Made by a program: the position numbers and the translations under genes. A stretch of 64,000 nucleotides of DNA from Mariluticola halotolerans (GTDB lineage: Bacteria; Pseudomonadota; Alphaproteobacteria; Rhizobiales; Devosiaceae): positions 1,240,001-1,304,000 of the forward strand of contig NZ_CP090960.1 in assembly GCF_021611515.1 (NCBI RefSeq), in the 5' to 3' direction. Of the stretch, positions 16,028-24,016 are shown piece by piece. Position 1 is the stretch's first letter. Each line of letters begins with the position of its first letter. The notes beneath the pieces are model-generated. The model ran no database searches and was not told the origin of the DNA. It saw only the letters and a list, made by a program, of their open reading frames with translations.

Positions 16028-17587
16028 CTATATTGATGAGGCTATCAGAGCGTTAATCTCTGAATGGCCACGCCAAGCCTTCTTCATCACCGATTTATCC
16101 GCGCCAACAAAAAACTGCCCCGAATATAGGATCGCAGCTTTGACATAAGGCGACGTGTCGTCATACATATCCCTGACGCTTCGCTTGTCTTGCACTCCAC
16201 CAAATTTTGAAACAAATATGGCGGCGATCGCTCGTGTTGGATCTCCAATCCTGCCATCTTGAAGCCAGTTGAGCGCGTGTCTAACTGTAGCGCTATCAAC
16301 CCCATCACAGGACATCACGCCAGCAAGATAGTACATGCGCTGGTAATCCAAATAAAAGCCGTTGGCACGTATCATCCCCTCTATTCGGCTCCTGACATCA
16401 GGATTGGTTCTGGCAAAATGGTTCAGATAAGAAAAATAATGCCTAATAAGGTGGGGACGTTCAACAAGACCAGAGAATGCTCTCTCAATTCCATAATCAT
16501 CACCGACAGATCGTAGGTAAGGCAAACAAAATCGGTCGATTTTTTCTGCCAAATCCGGGGTGTCAGCCGGGTAATCAAGTAGCGCGCGGACAGCGAGAAG
16601 TTCTTCGTCAACACCTTGGTACAGAGCATCTTCAAGGTCGTCGGAATTAATCCAATCGCCCTGAAAGCCATAACCGCCCTGCTCCACCAAATCTTTGGTC
16701 CCTGCTATCTCTGCCCTAGCGGCGTCAAACAATAAATCAACCTCCTTTTGTTCAAAAAGGAGGGCGTCCGAAGCTTTGATATGGGTCTTAACAGGATTGA
16801 GGTTGAGACCTACTTTTCTGAGTTTCTCGATCAAAGTATTGAGAAATATTTTTGCATCTAGCTCAGTCGCAAAGCCTATATAGATGTCATCAACGTAGCG
16901 AGCGGACGGAAGTCCCTTCAAGGCACAAAGCCCATCGATATCCGTCAAATAGAAATTCCCTAAAACATCCGACGGGAAAACCCCTTGGATAATGCCTTGA
17001 GAAACACTTTGTTTGAAGCTCGTCAGCATCTTTTCTAATAGGCGAACAGACTCGGTTCTGCATCCACTCCCTTCCAATGCATTGATGAGAGGGTGTTGGG
17101 GGAGCGTTTCAAAAAAATTAGCGACATCGCATTGAAGGATAAAGTTACACTCGCCACAAATTTGTTCAACTCTTTGCTGGAACGCATTCCATGTATCAAA
17201 TGACGGCGCAAAAAGATGATCGGCATCGTCTGCGGGCACATGACTAAATGTACGCCCTCGGTCCATTTGACCTTCCAATTGGCCGATTATATCCTCGATA
17301 ATACCTTGATAAAGAAGCCGGTCCTGGGGGAGCAAAATGCTTCCTGGCCGAGAGAGAATACCCTGCTTGGGAACGCTCATTTGGATCGGCAACTGAGGTT
17401 CATAAATGCCACTAGAAAGCGCCGCCGTGAGCTGTTGAACCAACTCATCGCTTTTTTCGCGAAAAATAATATCGAAGTGAGGCGCTAGTATGAAATCAGA
17501 CCGATTATCGACCAGAATATTCCTTGCAGCCTTTGCCCAATTTATTTCGCCGATAACTTTTTTGTCTAATCCAGGCACTGAGTACAA
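16028..17587 (-). CDS. Abi/UG-type reverse transcriptase, probable phage-defence protein
   Basis: A 519-residue protein with an intact RT palm: CDVANFFE (Asp154), QGIIQGVFPSDVLGNFYL around 198-214, catalytic YVDD at 231-234 and LRKVGLNLNPVKT at 256-268. No endonuclease, maturase or integrase domain is fused. Instead residues about 300-519 form a long, probably helical C-terminal region, as in AbiA/AbiK/Abi-P2 and other UG (DRT) defence RTs. The TTG start has an aaggtg ribosome site five bases upstream. The gene is AT-richer than its neighbours, which suggests transfer. Its exact UG class, and whether it needs an RNA partner, cannot be told from sequence. Confidence 0.82.
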   Translation of the reverse strand: MYSVPGLDKKVIGEINWAKAARNILVDNRSDFILAPHFDIIFREKSDELVQQLTAALSSGIYEPQLPIQMSVPKQGILSRPGSILLPQDRLLYQGIIEDIIGQLEGQMDRGRTFSHVPADDADHLFAPSFDTWNAFQQRVEQICGECNFILQCDVANFFETLPQHPLINALEGSGCRTESVRLLEKMLTSFKQSVSQGIIQGVFPSDVLGNFYLTDIDGLCALKGLPSARYVDDIYIGFATELDAKIFLNTLIEKLRKVGLNLNPVKTHIKASDALLFEQKEVDLLFDAARAEIAGTKDLVEQGGYGFQGDWINSDDLEDALYQGVDEELLAVRALLDYPADTPDLAEKIDRFCLPYLRSVGDDYGIERAFSGLVERPHLIRHYFSYLNHFARTNPDVRSRIEGMIRANGFYLDYQRMYYLAGVMSCDGVDSATVRHALNWLQDGRIGDPTRAIAAIFVSKFGGVQDKRSVRDMYDDTSPYVKAAILYSGQFFVGADKSVMKKAWRGHSEINALIASSI

Positions 17588-17615
17588 TCACCTTTTAAAA
17601 ACAGACCTTAGAACA

Positions 17616-17643
17616 ACTATAATTTATTCATTACATCCGTAAA
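17616..17643 (-). promoter_or_regulatory. Candidate promoter for the reverse transcriptase gene
   Basis: On the minus strand TTTACG (-35-like, four matches) and TATAGT (-10-like, five matches) are separated by 16 bases. Transcription would begin about 20 bases upstream of the TTG start. Confidence 0.3.
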
Positions 17644-17799
17644 TTTCTTGACATCTTTCCGACCATTGTCAACATCGAAACTAATTGTTTCTGGCCATAA
17701 TGTCGGCACTCACGATGCAGCAACACATGCACATCTACGAATGAGCACGATAAAATTGGTTAGGACGTTAGTCGAGTAATCAGGCGGCCCATTTAACCA

Positions 17800-17831
17800 G
17801 CCGTCCAGTTTTTTTGGATTTCGTGGACGGC
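17800..17831. repeat. Stem-loop with T-run in the loop
   Basis: GCCGTCCA and TGGACGGC pair perfectly (8 bp) around a 16-base loop that contains seven consecutive T. It could be an RNA structural element for the RT locus or simply a regulatory hairpin; it overlaps the small frame described next. Confidence 0.4.
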
Positions 17832-17962
17832 AGACTTAGCATCTTGAACCCTTTTCTAATAACGACGTGGGCTCAATACCTGTTGTGCCAAGAGCAACGC
17901 ATGACCATCGACGATGCCGATATCGCGGCGGCTATCAAGGGCGAAGTAGCGACCAGTGTCTA
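17824..17962 (+). CDS. Possible small ORF overlapping the DUF4238 start
   Basis: A GTG-started frame of about 45 residues (or 20 residues from the ATG at 17903, ending IKGEVATSV). Its TAG stop overlaps the DUF4238 GTG start in the sequence GTGTCTAG. Upstream purines are weak in both cases. The frame stays open back to 17772. It matches nothing I recognise and may be a leader for translational coupling, the tail of a decayed gene, or chance. Confidence 0.25.
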
Positions 17963-18876
17963 GGTCCGGCAGTCATAAAACACAGCATTACATTCCACGT
18001 AGCTATTTGGCCGCTTGGTGCGACCCCGACACGCCCGCGCGCATGCAGCCCTATGTGTGGACGTTTGATCCGTATGGTGGCGCGGGAAGAAAGCGTGCGC
18101 CCAAGAACCTCTTTACTGAGACGGATATCTACACAATCCAGAGACCCGATGGGGCCAGAGATTTACAGATTGAGCATGAACTGTCGAGACTAGAGAAAGG
18201 CCTGAAAACTCTTGTCACGGATTTTGTCGCCCAATACCGTCAGTTGCCGCTTCACCGACAATCTAGGTTGATTGAGTTCATCGCGGCGATGCACGCTCGA
18301 ACGCCCCATGCTCGCGAGATCCAAAGTATGCTGTGGCAAGATGAGTTGAATGCTATCGAGCAGCAAGAACGCGATGTCGTGACACCGAGCGCCTCAAAGC
18401 CTGAGCGAACGGCTGAAGGCCCGCCTCTGCCCCCAAGCCCTCAAAAGAGGCTAGACGGCCTTCGAACAGCTCTAGCAACACCCATGAAGTTCTTGCTGCC
18501 GGGGGCAATAGCCGATGTGCTGCCCATGCTAAGGCAGATGACGATGACCATCATGTGCACCGACGAACCGAGCTTCATAACCTCAGACAGTCCGGTGACA
18601 TGGGTTGATCCAACAGTGCCCAGGGACAAATATCTGACTCACAAGAAATCACTGACGGACAAAGGCATCGAAGTCGTGATGCCGCTGTCGCCGCGGCACT
18701 CGATCATACTGCATCATCCAGCGACGCCATTTGTGAAGCCGGTGAGATATGTGAGTGCCTGCACGTCAACTACGGCTGCACTTAACCGTCGCACAGCTCA
18801 TTTTGCGGACAAGGCCATTGTGTCTTGGAAAGACGGGTTTGATCCGGCGTGGCTACTAGCACCTCCTCCTCGATGA
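17956..18876 (+). CDS. DUF4238 domain-containing protein
   Basis: A 306-residue protein with the DUF4238 N-terminal signature HKTQHYIPRSYLAAW and a downstream FITSDSPV motif. The fold and function are unknown. The GTG start lacks a clear ribosome site, but moving to the next ATG (18043) would remove the conserved QHYIPRSYL segment, so coupling to the small upstream frame is the best explanation. It is divergent from the defence RT and converges on the WYL regulator with a 16-base gap. A defence role is suggested only by position. Confidence 0.7.
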   Translation: MSRSGSHKTQHYIPRSYLAAWCDPDTPARMQPYVWTFDPYGGAGRKRAPKNLFTETDIYTIQRPDGARDLQIEHELSRLEKGLKTLVTDFVAQYRQLPLHRQSRLIEFIAAMHARTPHAREIQSMLWQDELNAIEQQERDVVTPSASKPERTAEGPPLPPSPQKRLDGLRTALATPMKFLLPGAIADVLPMLRQMTMTIMCTDEPSFITSDSPVTWVDPTVPRDKYLTHKKSLTDKGIEVVMPLSPRHSIILHHPATPFVKPVRYVSACTSTTAALNRRTAHFADKAIVSWKDGFDPAWLLAPPPR

Positions 18877-18892
18877 GGTGGCACTACCAGCC

Positions 18893-19615
18893 TTAATTGC
18901 GCCCCGTATCCTGCACCGGGCGGACGGTGTCGTCGAAGGGGACGGTTCGGCGGCGGAAGGGGGTGTTTTCGAGATATTCGGGGGCGGTTATGCGGTCCAT
19001 GCGGAAATGGCGGAAATCGTCGCGGGACGGGTCCCAGGCGACCAGATACCACAGGGGGGGCAGGATCAGCATGGCTTGTGGTTCGACATGGCGGTGGGTG
19101 ACCGCCCCTTTTGCGTCGCGATAGCGAAAGCGCAGGTGCTGGCGCTGGAGAAAGGCCCGTTCGAACGCCGGCAGGAGGGCCGGTTCCATCGTGCCCAGAT
19201 CGGATATATCGACCTGAGGGGCGAGCGTGCCGACATAGAGGCAATCCAGAAAGCGGCGCAAATCGCGGACCTTGTCGTTTGGCAGGGCTTTTTCGATTTT
19301 GGCGAGCCCGGCATCGGCGAGGCCTGAAAATGGCAGGTTGCCGGCGGCGCGCATGCTGGCCACGCTGATGAGCAGCGCAAAGATTTCGGCCACGGAGAGG
19401 CGCGCTGTGGTTTGCACAGACTGCGGATCGAGATAGAGCCCGCCGCCCCGGCCCGGCTCTGAATGAATGACAAAACCTTCATCGCGCAGGGCGGCAATGT
19501 CGCGCAGGATTGTGCGCCGGGATGCGCCGACATCCTGCGCTATTTCGGCAATGGTTGCGGTGCCCTGGCGGCGCAGGCTGCGCACGATGGCATCTTGGCG
19601 GCGGCGAATGTTCAT
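18893..19615 (-). CDS. YafY-type HTH regulator with WYL domain
   Basis: Residues at the N terminus (RRQDAIVRSLRRQGTATIAEIAQDVGASRRTILRDI) are a DeoR-like HTH. The C-terminal half is a WYL ligand-sensing domain (LRFRYRDAKGAVTHRHVEPQAML...WYLVAWD). The frame is open to 19657, but starting at ATG 19613-19615 keeps the 19-base palindrome at 19637-19655 outside the gene. It is divergent from the epoxide hydrolase and probably controls it. WYL regulators often border defence loci, but here the operator argues for control of the hydrolase. Confidence 0.8.
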   Translation of the reverse strand: MNIRRRQDAIVRSLRRQGTATIAEIAQDVGASRRTILRDIAALRDEGFVIHSEPGRGGGLYLDPQSVQTTARLSVAEIFALLISVASMRAAGNLPFSGLADAGLAKIEKALPNDKVRDLRRFLDCLYVGTLAPQVDISDLGTMEPALLPAFERAFLQRQHLRFRYRDAKGAVTHRHVEPQAMLILPPLWYLVAWDPSRDDFRHFRMDRITAPEYLENTPFRRRTVPFDDTVRPVQDTGRN

Positions 19616-19636
19616 CTGCACAGGCTCGCATACAAA

Positions 19637-19655
19637 GGTGCCAGAATTTGGCACC
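19637..19655. promoter_or_regulatory. Perfect palindromic operator between WYL regulator and hydrolase
   Basis: GGTGCCA and TGGCACC form a perfect 7-base inverted repeat around GAATT, placed 22 bases before the regulator's ATG and 42 bases before the hydrolase. A single site between divergent regulator and target is the usual layout for joint control. Confidence 0.6.
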
Positions 19656-19696
19656 ATTTGATTTTAGACAGCGGCTGACCCATTCAACAAGGAGAA

Positions 19697-20644
19697 ATGC
19701 CCATGTTCAGCCCTGCCGATTTTCCCGTGCCCACGCTTGTTGCCGTGAACGGCGTGGAGCTTGAAGTTTTTGAAGCCGGACAAGAGAATGCCGGCAACCC
19801 GATTGTTTTGTGCCACGGGTGGCCCGAGCATGCCTTTTCGTGGCGGCACCAGATGCCCGCGCTGGCCGCGGCGGGCTATCATGTGATCGTGCCGAACCAG
19901 CGGGGGTTTGGCCAATCATCCTGCCCGGCGGAGGTGAGCGCTTATGACATTGCGCATTTGACGGGGGATCTGGCCGGGCTGCTGGATCATTATGGCTATG
20001 AGGACGCGGTTTTTGCGGGCCATGACTGGGGGGCCAATGTGGTTTGGGGGCTGGGGCTGTTGCATGCCCAACGGGTGAAAAAGATCATCAACCTGGCCCT
20101 GCCCTATCAGGCGCGCACGCCCACGCCATGGATTGAATTCATGGAGGCGGTTTTTGGCAGCGACAATTATTTCGTGCATTTCAACCGGCAGCCGGGGGTG
20201 GCCGATGCGGTGCTGGATGCGAACACGGCGCGGTTTTTGCGTAATTTGTTCCGTCGCGACCTGCCCCCCGTGCCGCCCGCGCCCGGCATGATGATGATCA
20301 ACCTCGCCCTGGCAGAAACGCCCGCTGGTGCGCCGGTGATGGGGGAAGATGAACTGGCGGTTTTAATCTCGGCATTCGAGAAGACGGGGTTTACGGGCAG
20401 TATCAACTGGTACCGGAATCTGGATCGTAACTGGCACATTCTGGCGGATGTGGACCCGGTGATCAGAAAGCCGGCGCTGATGATTTATGGCGAGCGGGAC
20501 ATGATCCCGAAATCGGAAAACCTGACGGATTTCGTGCCGAATGTTGATGTGATCAGCCTTGATTGCGGCCACTGGATTCAGCAGGAAAAGCCGGACGAGA
20601 CGACAGACGCGATGTTGCGCTGGCTGGCGGGGCCGGCGGCTTAG
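19697..20644 (+). CDS. Alpha/beta-fold epoxide hydrolase-like enzyme
   Basis: A 315-residue hydrolase. HGWPEHAFSW supplies the oxyanion-hole motif of epoxide hydrolases, GHDWGANVV the Asp nucleophile, and DCGHWIQQE the catalytic His; the acidic partner is probably in the segment GERDMIP. A cap domain lies between. An aaggaga site precedes ATG 19697; ATG 19703 is also possible. It is likely regulated by the divergent WYL protein. Dehalogenase activity is the main alternative, though the HGWPE motif favours epoxide hydrolysis. Confidence 0.82.
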   Translation: MPMFSPADFPVPTLVAVNGVELEVFEAGQENAGNPIVLCHGWPEHAFSWRHQMPALAAAGYHVIVPNQRGFGQSSCPAEVSAYDIAHLTGDLAGLLDHYGYEDAVFAGHDWGANVVWGLGLLHAQRVKKIINLALPYQARTPTPWIEFMEAVFGSDNYFVHFNRQPGVADAVLDANTARFLRNLFRRDLPPVPPAPGMMMINLALAETPAGAPVMGEDELAVLISAFEKTGFTGSINWYRNLDRNWHILADVDPVIRKPALMIYGERDMIPKSENLTDFVPNVDVISLDCGHWIQQEKPDETTDAMLRWLAGPAA

Positions 20645-20665
20645 GAAACGCGCCTTTCCCGGCCC

Positions 20666-21442
20666 CTAGCCGCGTGACACGTCGACCGTCTGGTTGGCGA
20701 GTTGGGCCCATTGGGTGGTTTCGAGGAAGGCCACGTCGCCGGCGTCGCGGCCGGCGGCGATGACGACAAGGCCATCGGCGGCACTCATGCCTGTTGCGTC
20801 GACGAAATGCCAGGCATCCGCCAGCCAGACCTGCGCCACGGCGTGGAAATCGGGCGGGGTGACGCCGAGGCCATAGACCGATGTGTAGCGCGCGGGAATG
20901 CCGGCGGCGCGGGCGAGACTGCACATCAGGTGCGCGAAATCGCGGCACACCCCTTCGCGGGAGATGAATGTATCAATGGCGCCGGTTGCAGCGCCCGAAC
21001 TGCCCGGGACATAGGCGATTTCAGCATTGACCCAATCGCGCATGGCGGCGATTTTTGCGCCGCCCTCCAGATCGCCGAACTGTTTGGCAACGATATTGCC
21101 GAACAGATCCGCCTCGCAATAGCGCGAGGCGCGCAGATAGGTGGCCACCTCACCGGACAGCGCATGAAGAGGCGTGGCCTTCAGGTTTTGCAGCGGGATG
21201 GCGGGGCGGGTGACATCCACCTGGGCGCGGTAGCGCAGGTTCAGCCGCTGGCTTTGCACATGCGCCCAGACCCGCTGGCCCAGCCCGCCCTCGCCGCTGA
21301 CCCGGCTCAGCGTGGCATTTTCGATATCGAGCTGGCTCTCGATAATGGTCTGGCCATCGGTTCTGGCGGCTTCAATGGTCAACAGCGCCGGCTCTTCGCC
21401 GTTAAGCTGATATGCCATGGTGACATCGATAGCGATGCGCAT
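20666..21442 (-). CDS. Transglutaminase-like (SLT) family protein
   Basis: About 258 residues: an N-terminal beta domain, then a transglutaminase core with catalytic Cys in REGVCRDFAHLM, His in PPDFHAVAQVWL and Asp in WHFVDATGM. The ATG at 21440-21442 is preferred to an upstream extension because MRIAIDVTMAY is the natural start of this family. It converges with the hydrolase (21-base gap). Probably a cytoplasmic cysteine protease or amidase; substrate unknown. Confidence 0.8.
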   Translation of the reverse strand: MRIAIDVTMAYQLNGEEPALLTIEAARTDGQTIIESQLDIENATLSRVSGEGGLGQRVWAHVQSQRLNLRYRAQVDVTRPAIPLQNLKATPLHALSGEVATYLRASRYCEADLFGNIVAKQFGDLEGGAKIAAMRDWVNAEIAYVPGSSGAATGAIDTFISREGVCRDFAHLMCSLARAAGIPARYTSVYGLGVTPPDFHAVAQVWLADAWHFVDATGMSAADGLVVIAAGRDAGDVAFLETTQWAQLANQTVDVSRG

Positions 21443-21780
21443 GCGTTGGTCTCTTTTGTTTTGGGGTGGCGGGACGGCAACGCGATGGGGCACGCGGCTT
21501 CACCCAATCTAGGGGAAAAGCTGGGCGGCTTAAAGGCGGATTTCGGGGTGGGGTGTGTGGGATGCCGGGGCGAGTCCCGGCACAAGGACTTAAAAGACGC
21601 TATTCTGATGAAAAGCGGACATTCGATGGTTTGAGTTTGGTATCTGGGCAAACTCCAGCACCTAAAATCAGCCGGCATTGATAGTTTTTGTGGCAAAATA
21701 AATATAACTCATATTCCGTTATAGACTTCAGAATATTCCGATTATATTTTTATGATACTTAAATTCCCGGGCGGCCAGCA
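21443..21780. other. 338-base gap before the OLD-family nuclease gene
   Basis: The first part is GC-rich and carries a short palindrome (TGCCGGG/CCCGGCA at 21563-21582) of the dispersed intergenic type. From about 21650 the base composition turns sharply AT-rich, marking the left edge of the nuclease-helicase locus. No gene is supported here. Confidence 0.5.
21711..21746. promoter_or_regulatory. Direct repeats in the nuclease-helicase promoter region
   Basis: ATATTCCGTTATA (21711-21723) and ATATTCCGATTATA (21733-21746) are near-identical direct repeats 22 bases apart, two helical turns. A -10-like TATGAT follows at 21751. They may bind a regulator on one face of the DNA and control the downstream pair. 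Confidence 0.4.
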
Positions 21781-24006
21781 ATGAAAATTGTTTCTTTTCA
21801 TATCAAAAACTACCGAAGACTCTTCGATATAGATTTGGCTCTATATGATAAAAAGACAATTCTAGTCGGCGCAAATAATAGCGGAAAGACCTCGTGCATT
21901 GGCGCCCTTCACACGTTTCTAGCAAGGCCGGAAAACCTTCGGATTCGTGATGTTTCCAAGCAGCATTGGAAGTCAATTTCCGACATCGGGGCACGTCTTG
22001 AGGTCAAGGAAATTACCACCGAGGACCTTGTGACACTAAGCGAAAGGTTGGCCGGTTTGCTTCCTTGTTTGGATTTGGTCATCACAGCCGATGCCTCTGA
22101 GGCGTACAAGGCTCGAGACATACTCCCTCATCTTGGCTGGCGCGGCGGGCCACTAGGTGTTCGGATCGCTTACGAGCCTGAAAACATGGCTGCTTTAGCC
22201 GCAGACTTCAAGCAAGCAAGAAGCGTTGTTGCAGGCCACAGCGGTGCATCGCTCTGGCCAAAGAACCTATTCGAATTCTTGGAGAAAGGCAGAAATTTCA
22301 ACAAATATATAAACTTGAAGCACTATATTCTCGGCGTAGAAGCTCACTATGCCAGAGACGATGAAAAACCTTCAGAAGCAGAAGAGAAGGCGGAGATCTT
22401 AGAAGCGGTTAAAGACGCCGGACAAGTAGAAGGTCAGGCCCCGCAACTTCAGCCTTTGCCTTCTGGCGCATTGAAGAAACTGATCCGCGTGGACGTGATC
22501 TCGGAGCAGCGCGGACTTGGCATCGAAGACAGCTCCGACCCAAGGGGACCATATTCCGAAAAACAGCAGTTGAATAAACTGCTACGTGACTACTATGAGC
22601 GCTTTCTGAATCCTGAGGACTTTCCCGAAGCCGGCGATCTTGAAGTGCTGGCAAAGCAGCAGGAGATGGAGCGAAGTTTTACCAGGCGTCTTGAGCAGCA
22701 ATTTAGAGCCCCGCTCGATGAGCTGGAACAAATGGGGTATCCGGGCATTGGCGGCAATCCAAGCGTAGAAATTGCAGCCAAAGTTAGTGGGGCAGATGCT
22801 CTGCAGAGGCCCTCGTCAGTACGTTATCGCTTTGACAAAGACCAAGATGACAGCCTTCCGGAAAGCTACCTTGGGTTGGGATATCAGAACCTGATATATC
22901 TTACTTTTCGGCTGCTTGGATTTCGCGAAAAATGGATGCGAACGGGCAAGTCAGTATCGTCTGATGGCGAGTTGAACGCGCAAATCGAACCCATTCATCT
23001 GGTGTTGGTGGAAGAGCCAGAGGTGAATTTGCACGCCCAGGTGCAACGTGTGTTCATCGCAAAAGCCTACGAAACATTACGGAAACACCCGATGCTAGGG
23101 GCGAATACTGAGTTCCAAACCCAACTCGTAGTTAGCACCCACTCTAGCCACATCGTCAATGATGTTGATTTCAAAGACCTTCGCTACTTCCGGCGGAGTT
23201 CTGCCAATGACGAAATCAAGATGGATCACTCGTCGGTCGAGAATATGTCAGACCTATTCGCTGACGAAAAAAACGAGCTAAAATTTGTCAGCAAGCACCT
23301 TAAACTGACCCACTGTGACATTTTCTTTGCCGATGGGGTAATTTTCGTCGAGGGCCAAGCCGAACGCCTGCTGGTTCCGGAATTTATTGCCAGAAATTTT
23401 AAAGACCTCTCGAAACGCTATTTGTCTATACTGGAAGTTAGTGGCGCTCACACCCACAAGTACAAAGCGCTTGTCGAAAAACTAGGAATAATAACACTTA
23501 TCATAACCGACTTGGACACGTTAGACACCGGCGGCAAAAAATGCGCCCCTAAATTGCAACAAAGCCAAATTACCAATAATTACACACTCATCAATTGGCA
23601 CCCTAAGCATTCTTCAGTCGATGATTTGGTGAATCTTAGCAAAGAAGATTGCGACACCAAAAAAGGTAAAACTTCGGCATTATTCGTTGCTTTCCAGAAA
23701 AAAATTAAAATTAACGGAACTGAGGTACTTAGCCGAACTTTTGAAGACTCGCTCATTCTCGCAAATTTTGACAAACCGTATTTCCAAAATATCCCGCAGA
23801 TAAAGGAGGCGAAAGAAGCATTCAACAGCAATACCAAACCACTCGAAATTTCACTGTTTAACTATGTGCAGAAACTGACGAAGGGCGATTTCGCTTTTAG
23901 CTGCCTTTTCTACATCTCAGAAGATGCCGAGAACTCCTTCAAAACCCCGCCTTATATAAGCGAAGGACTTGAGTGGTTGCAGACTCAATTGTCCCCTGGT
24001 TTGTGA
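21781..24006 (+). CDS. OLD-family ATP-dependent nuclease, GajA-like
   Basis: A 741-residue protein with an SMC/ABC-type ATPase and a TOPRIM nuclease. Walker A is GANNSGKT (30-37), the ABC signature-like ESYLGLGYQN (361-370), Walker B HLVLVEEPE (406-413) and the H-loop STHSSH (452-457). TOPRIM shows IFVEGQAE (Glu524) and ITDLD (Asp577, Asp579). This is a class 2 OLD nuclease; with the adjacent UvrD helicase it matches the Gabija arrangement, where GajA cuts DNA when nucleotides are depleted. It is clearly longer than the roughly 580-residue GajA first described, with extra sequence in the ATPase insertion. The gene is AT-richer than the surrounding genome. Confidence 0.88.
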   Translation: MKIVSFHIKNYRRLFDIDLALYDKKTILVGANNSGKTSCIGALHTFLARPENLRIRDVSKQHWKSISDIGARLEVKEITTEDLVTLSERLAGLLPCLDLVITADASEAYKARDILPHLGWRGGPLGVRIAYEPENMAALAADFKQARSVVAGHSGASLWPKNLFEFLEKGRNFNKYINLKHYILGVEAHYARDDEKPSEAEEKAEILEAVKDAGQVEGQAPQLQPLPSGALKKLIRVDVISEQRGLGIEDSSDPRGPYSEKQQLNKLLRDYYERFLNPEDFPEAGDLEVLAKQQEMERSFTRRLEQQFRAPLDELEQMGYPGIGGNPSVEIAAKVSGADALQRPSSVRYRFDKDQDDSLPESYLGLGYQNLIYLTFRLLGFREKWMRTGKSVSSDGELNAQIEPIHLVLVEEPEVNLHAQVQRVFIAKAYETLRKHPMLGANTEFQTQLVVSTHSSHIVNDVDFKDLRYFRRSSANDEIKMDHSSVENMSDLFADEKNELKFVSKHLKLTHCDIFFADGVIFVEGQAERLLVPEFIARNFKDLSKRYLSILEVSGAHTHKYKALVEKLGIITLIITDLDTLDTGGKKCAPKLQQSQITNNYTLINWHPKHSSVDDLVNLSKEDCDTKKGKTSALFVAFQKKIKINGTEVLSRTFEDSLILANFDKPYFQNIPQIKEAKEAFNSNTKPLEISLFNYVQKLTKGDFAFSCLFYISEDAENSFKTPPYISEGLEWLQTQLSPGL

Positions 24007-24016
24007 GTAAAACGCC

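Larger units (their letters stand above)
17588..17955. other. 368-base divergent gap between the RT and DUF4238 genes
   Basis: AT-rich next to the RT gene and more mixed towards DUF4238. It holds a possible RT promoter (17616-17643), a stem-loop at 17800-17831 and a small reading frame running into the DUF4238 start. No tRNA, IS end or CRISPR-like repeat is seen. Some defence RTs have an upstream template RNA, so this gap is where one would be sought, but no such RNA can be demonstrated here. Confidence 0.5.

Noticed and set aside
15979-16060. Open plus-strand stretch after the GntR gene looked like a coding remnant.
   Set aside because: It is the complement of the RT gene's 3' end; no start or family match.
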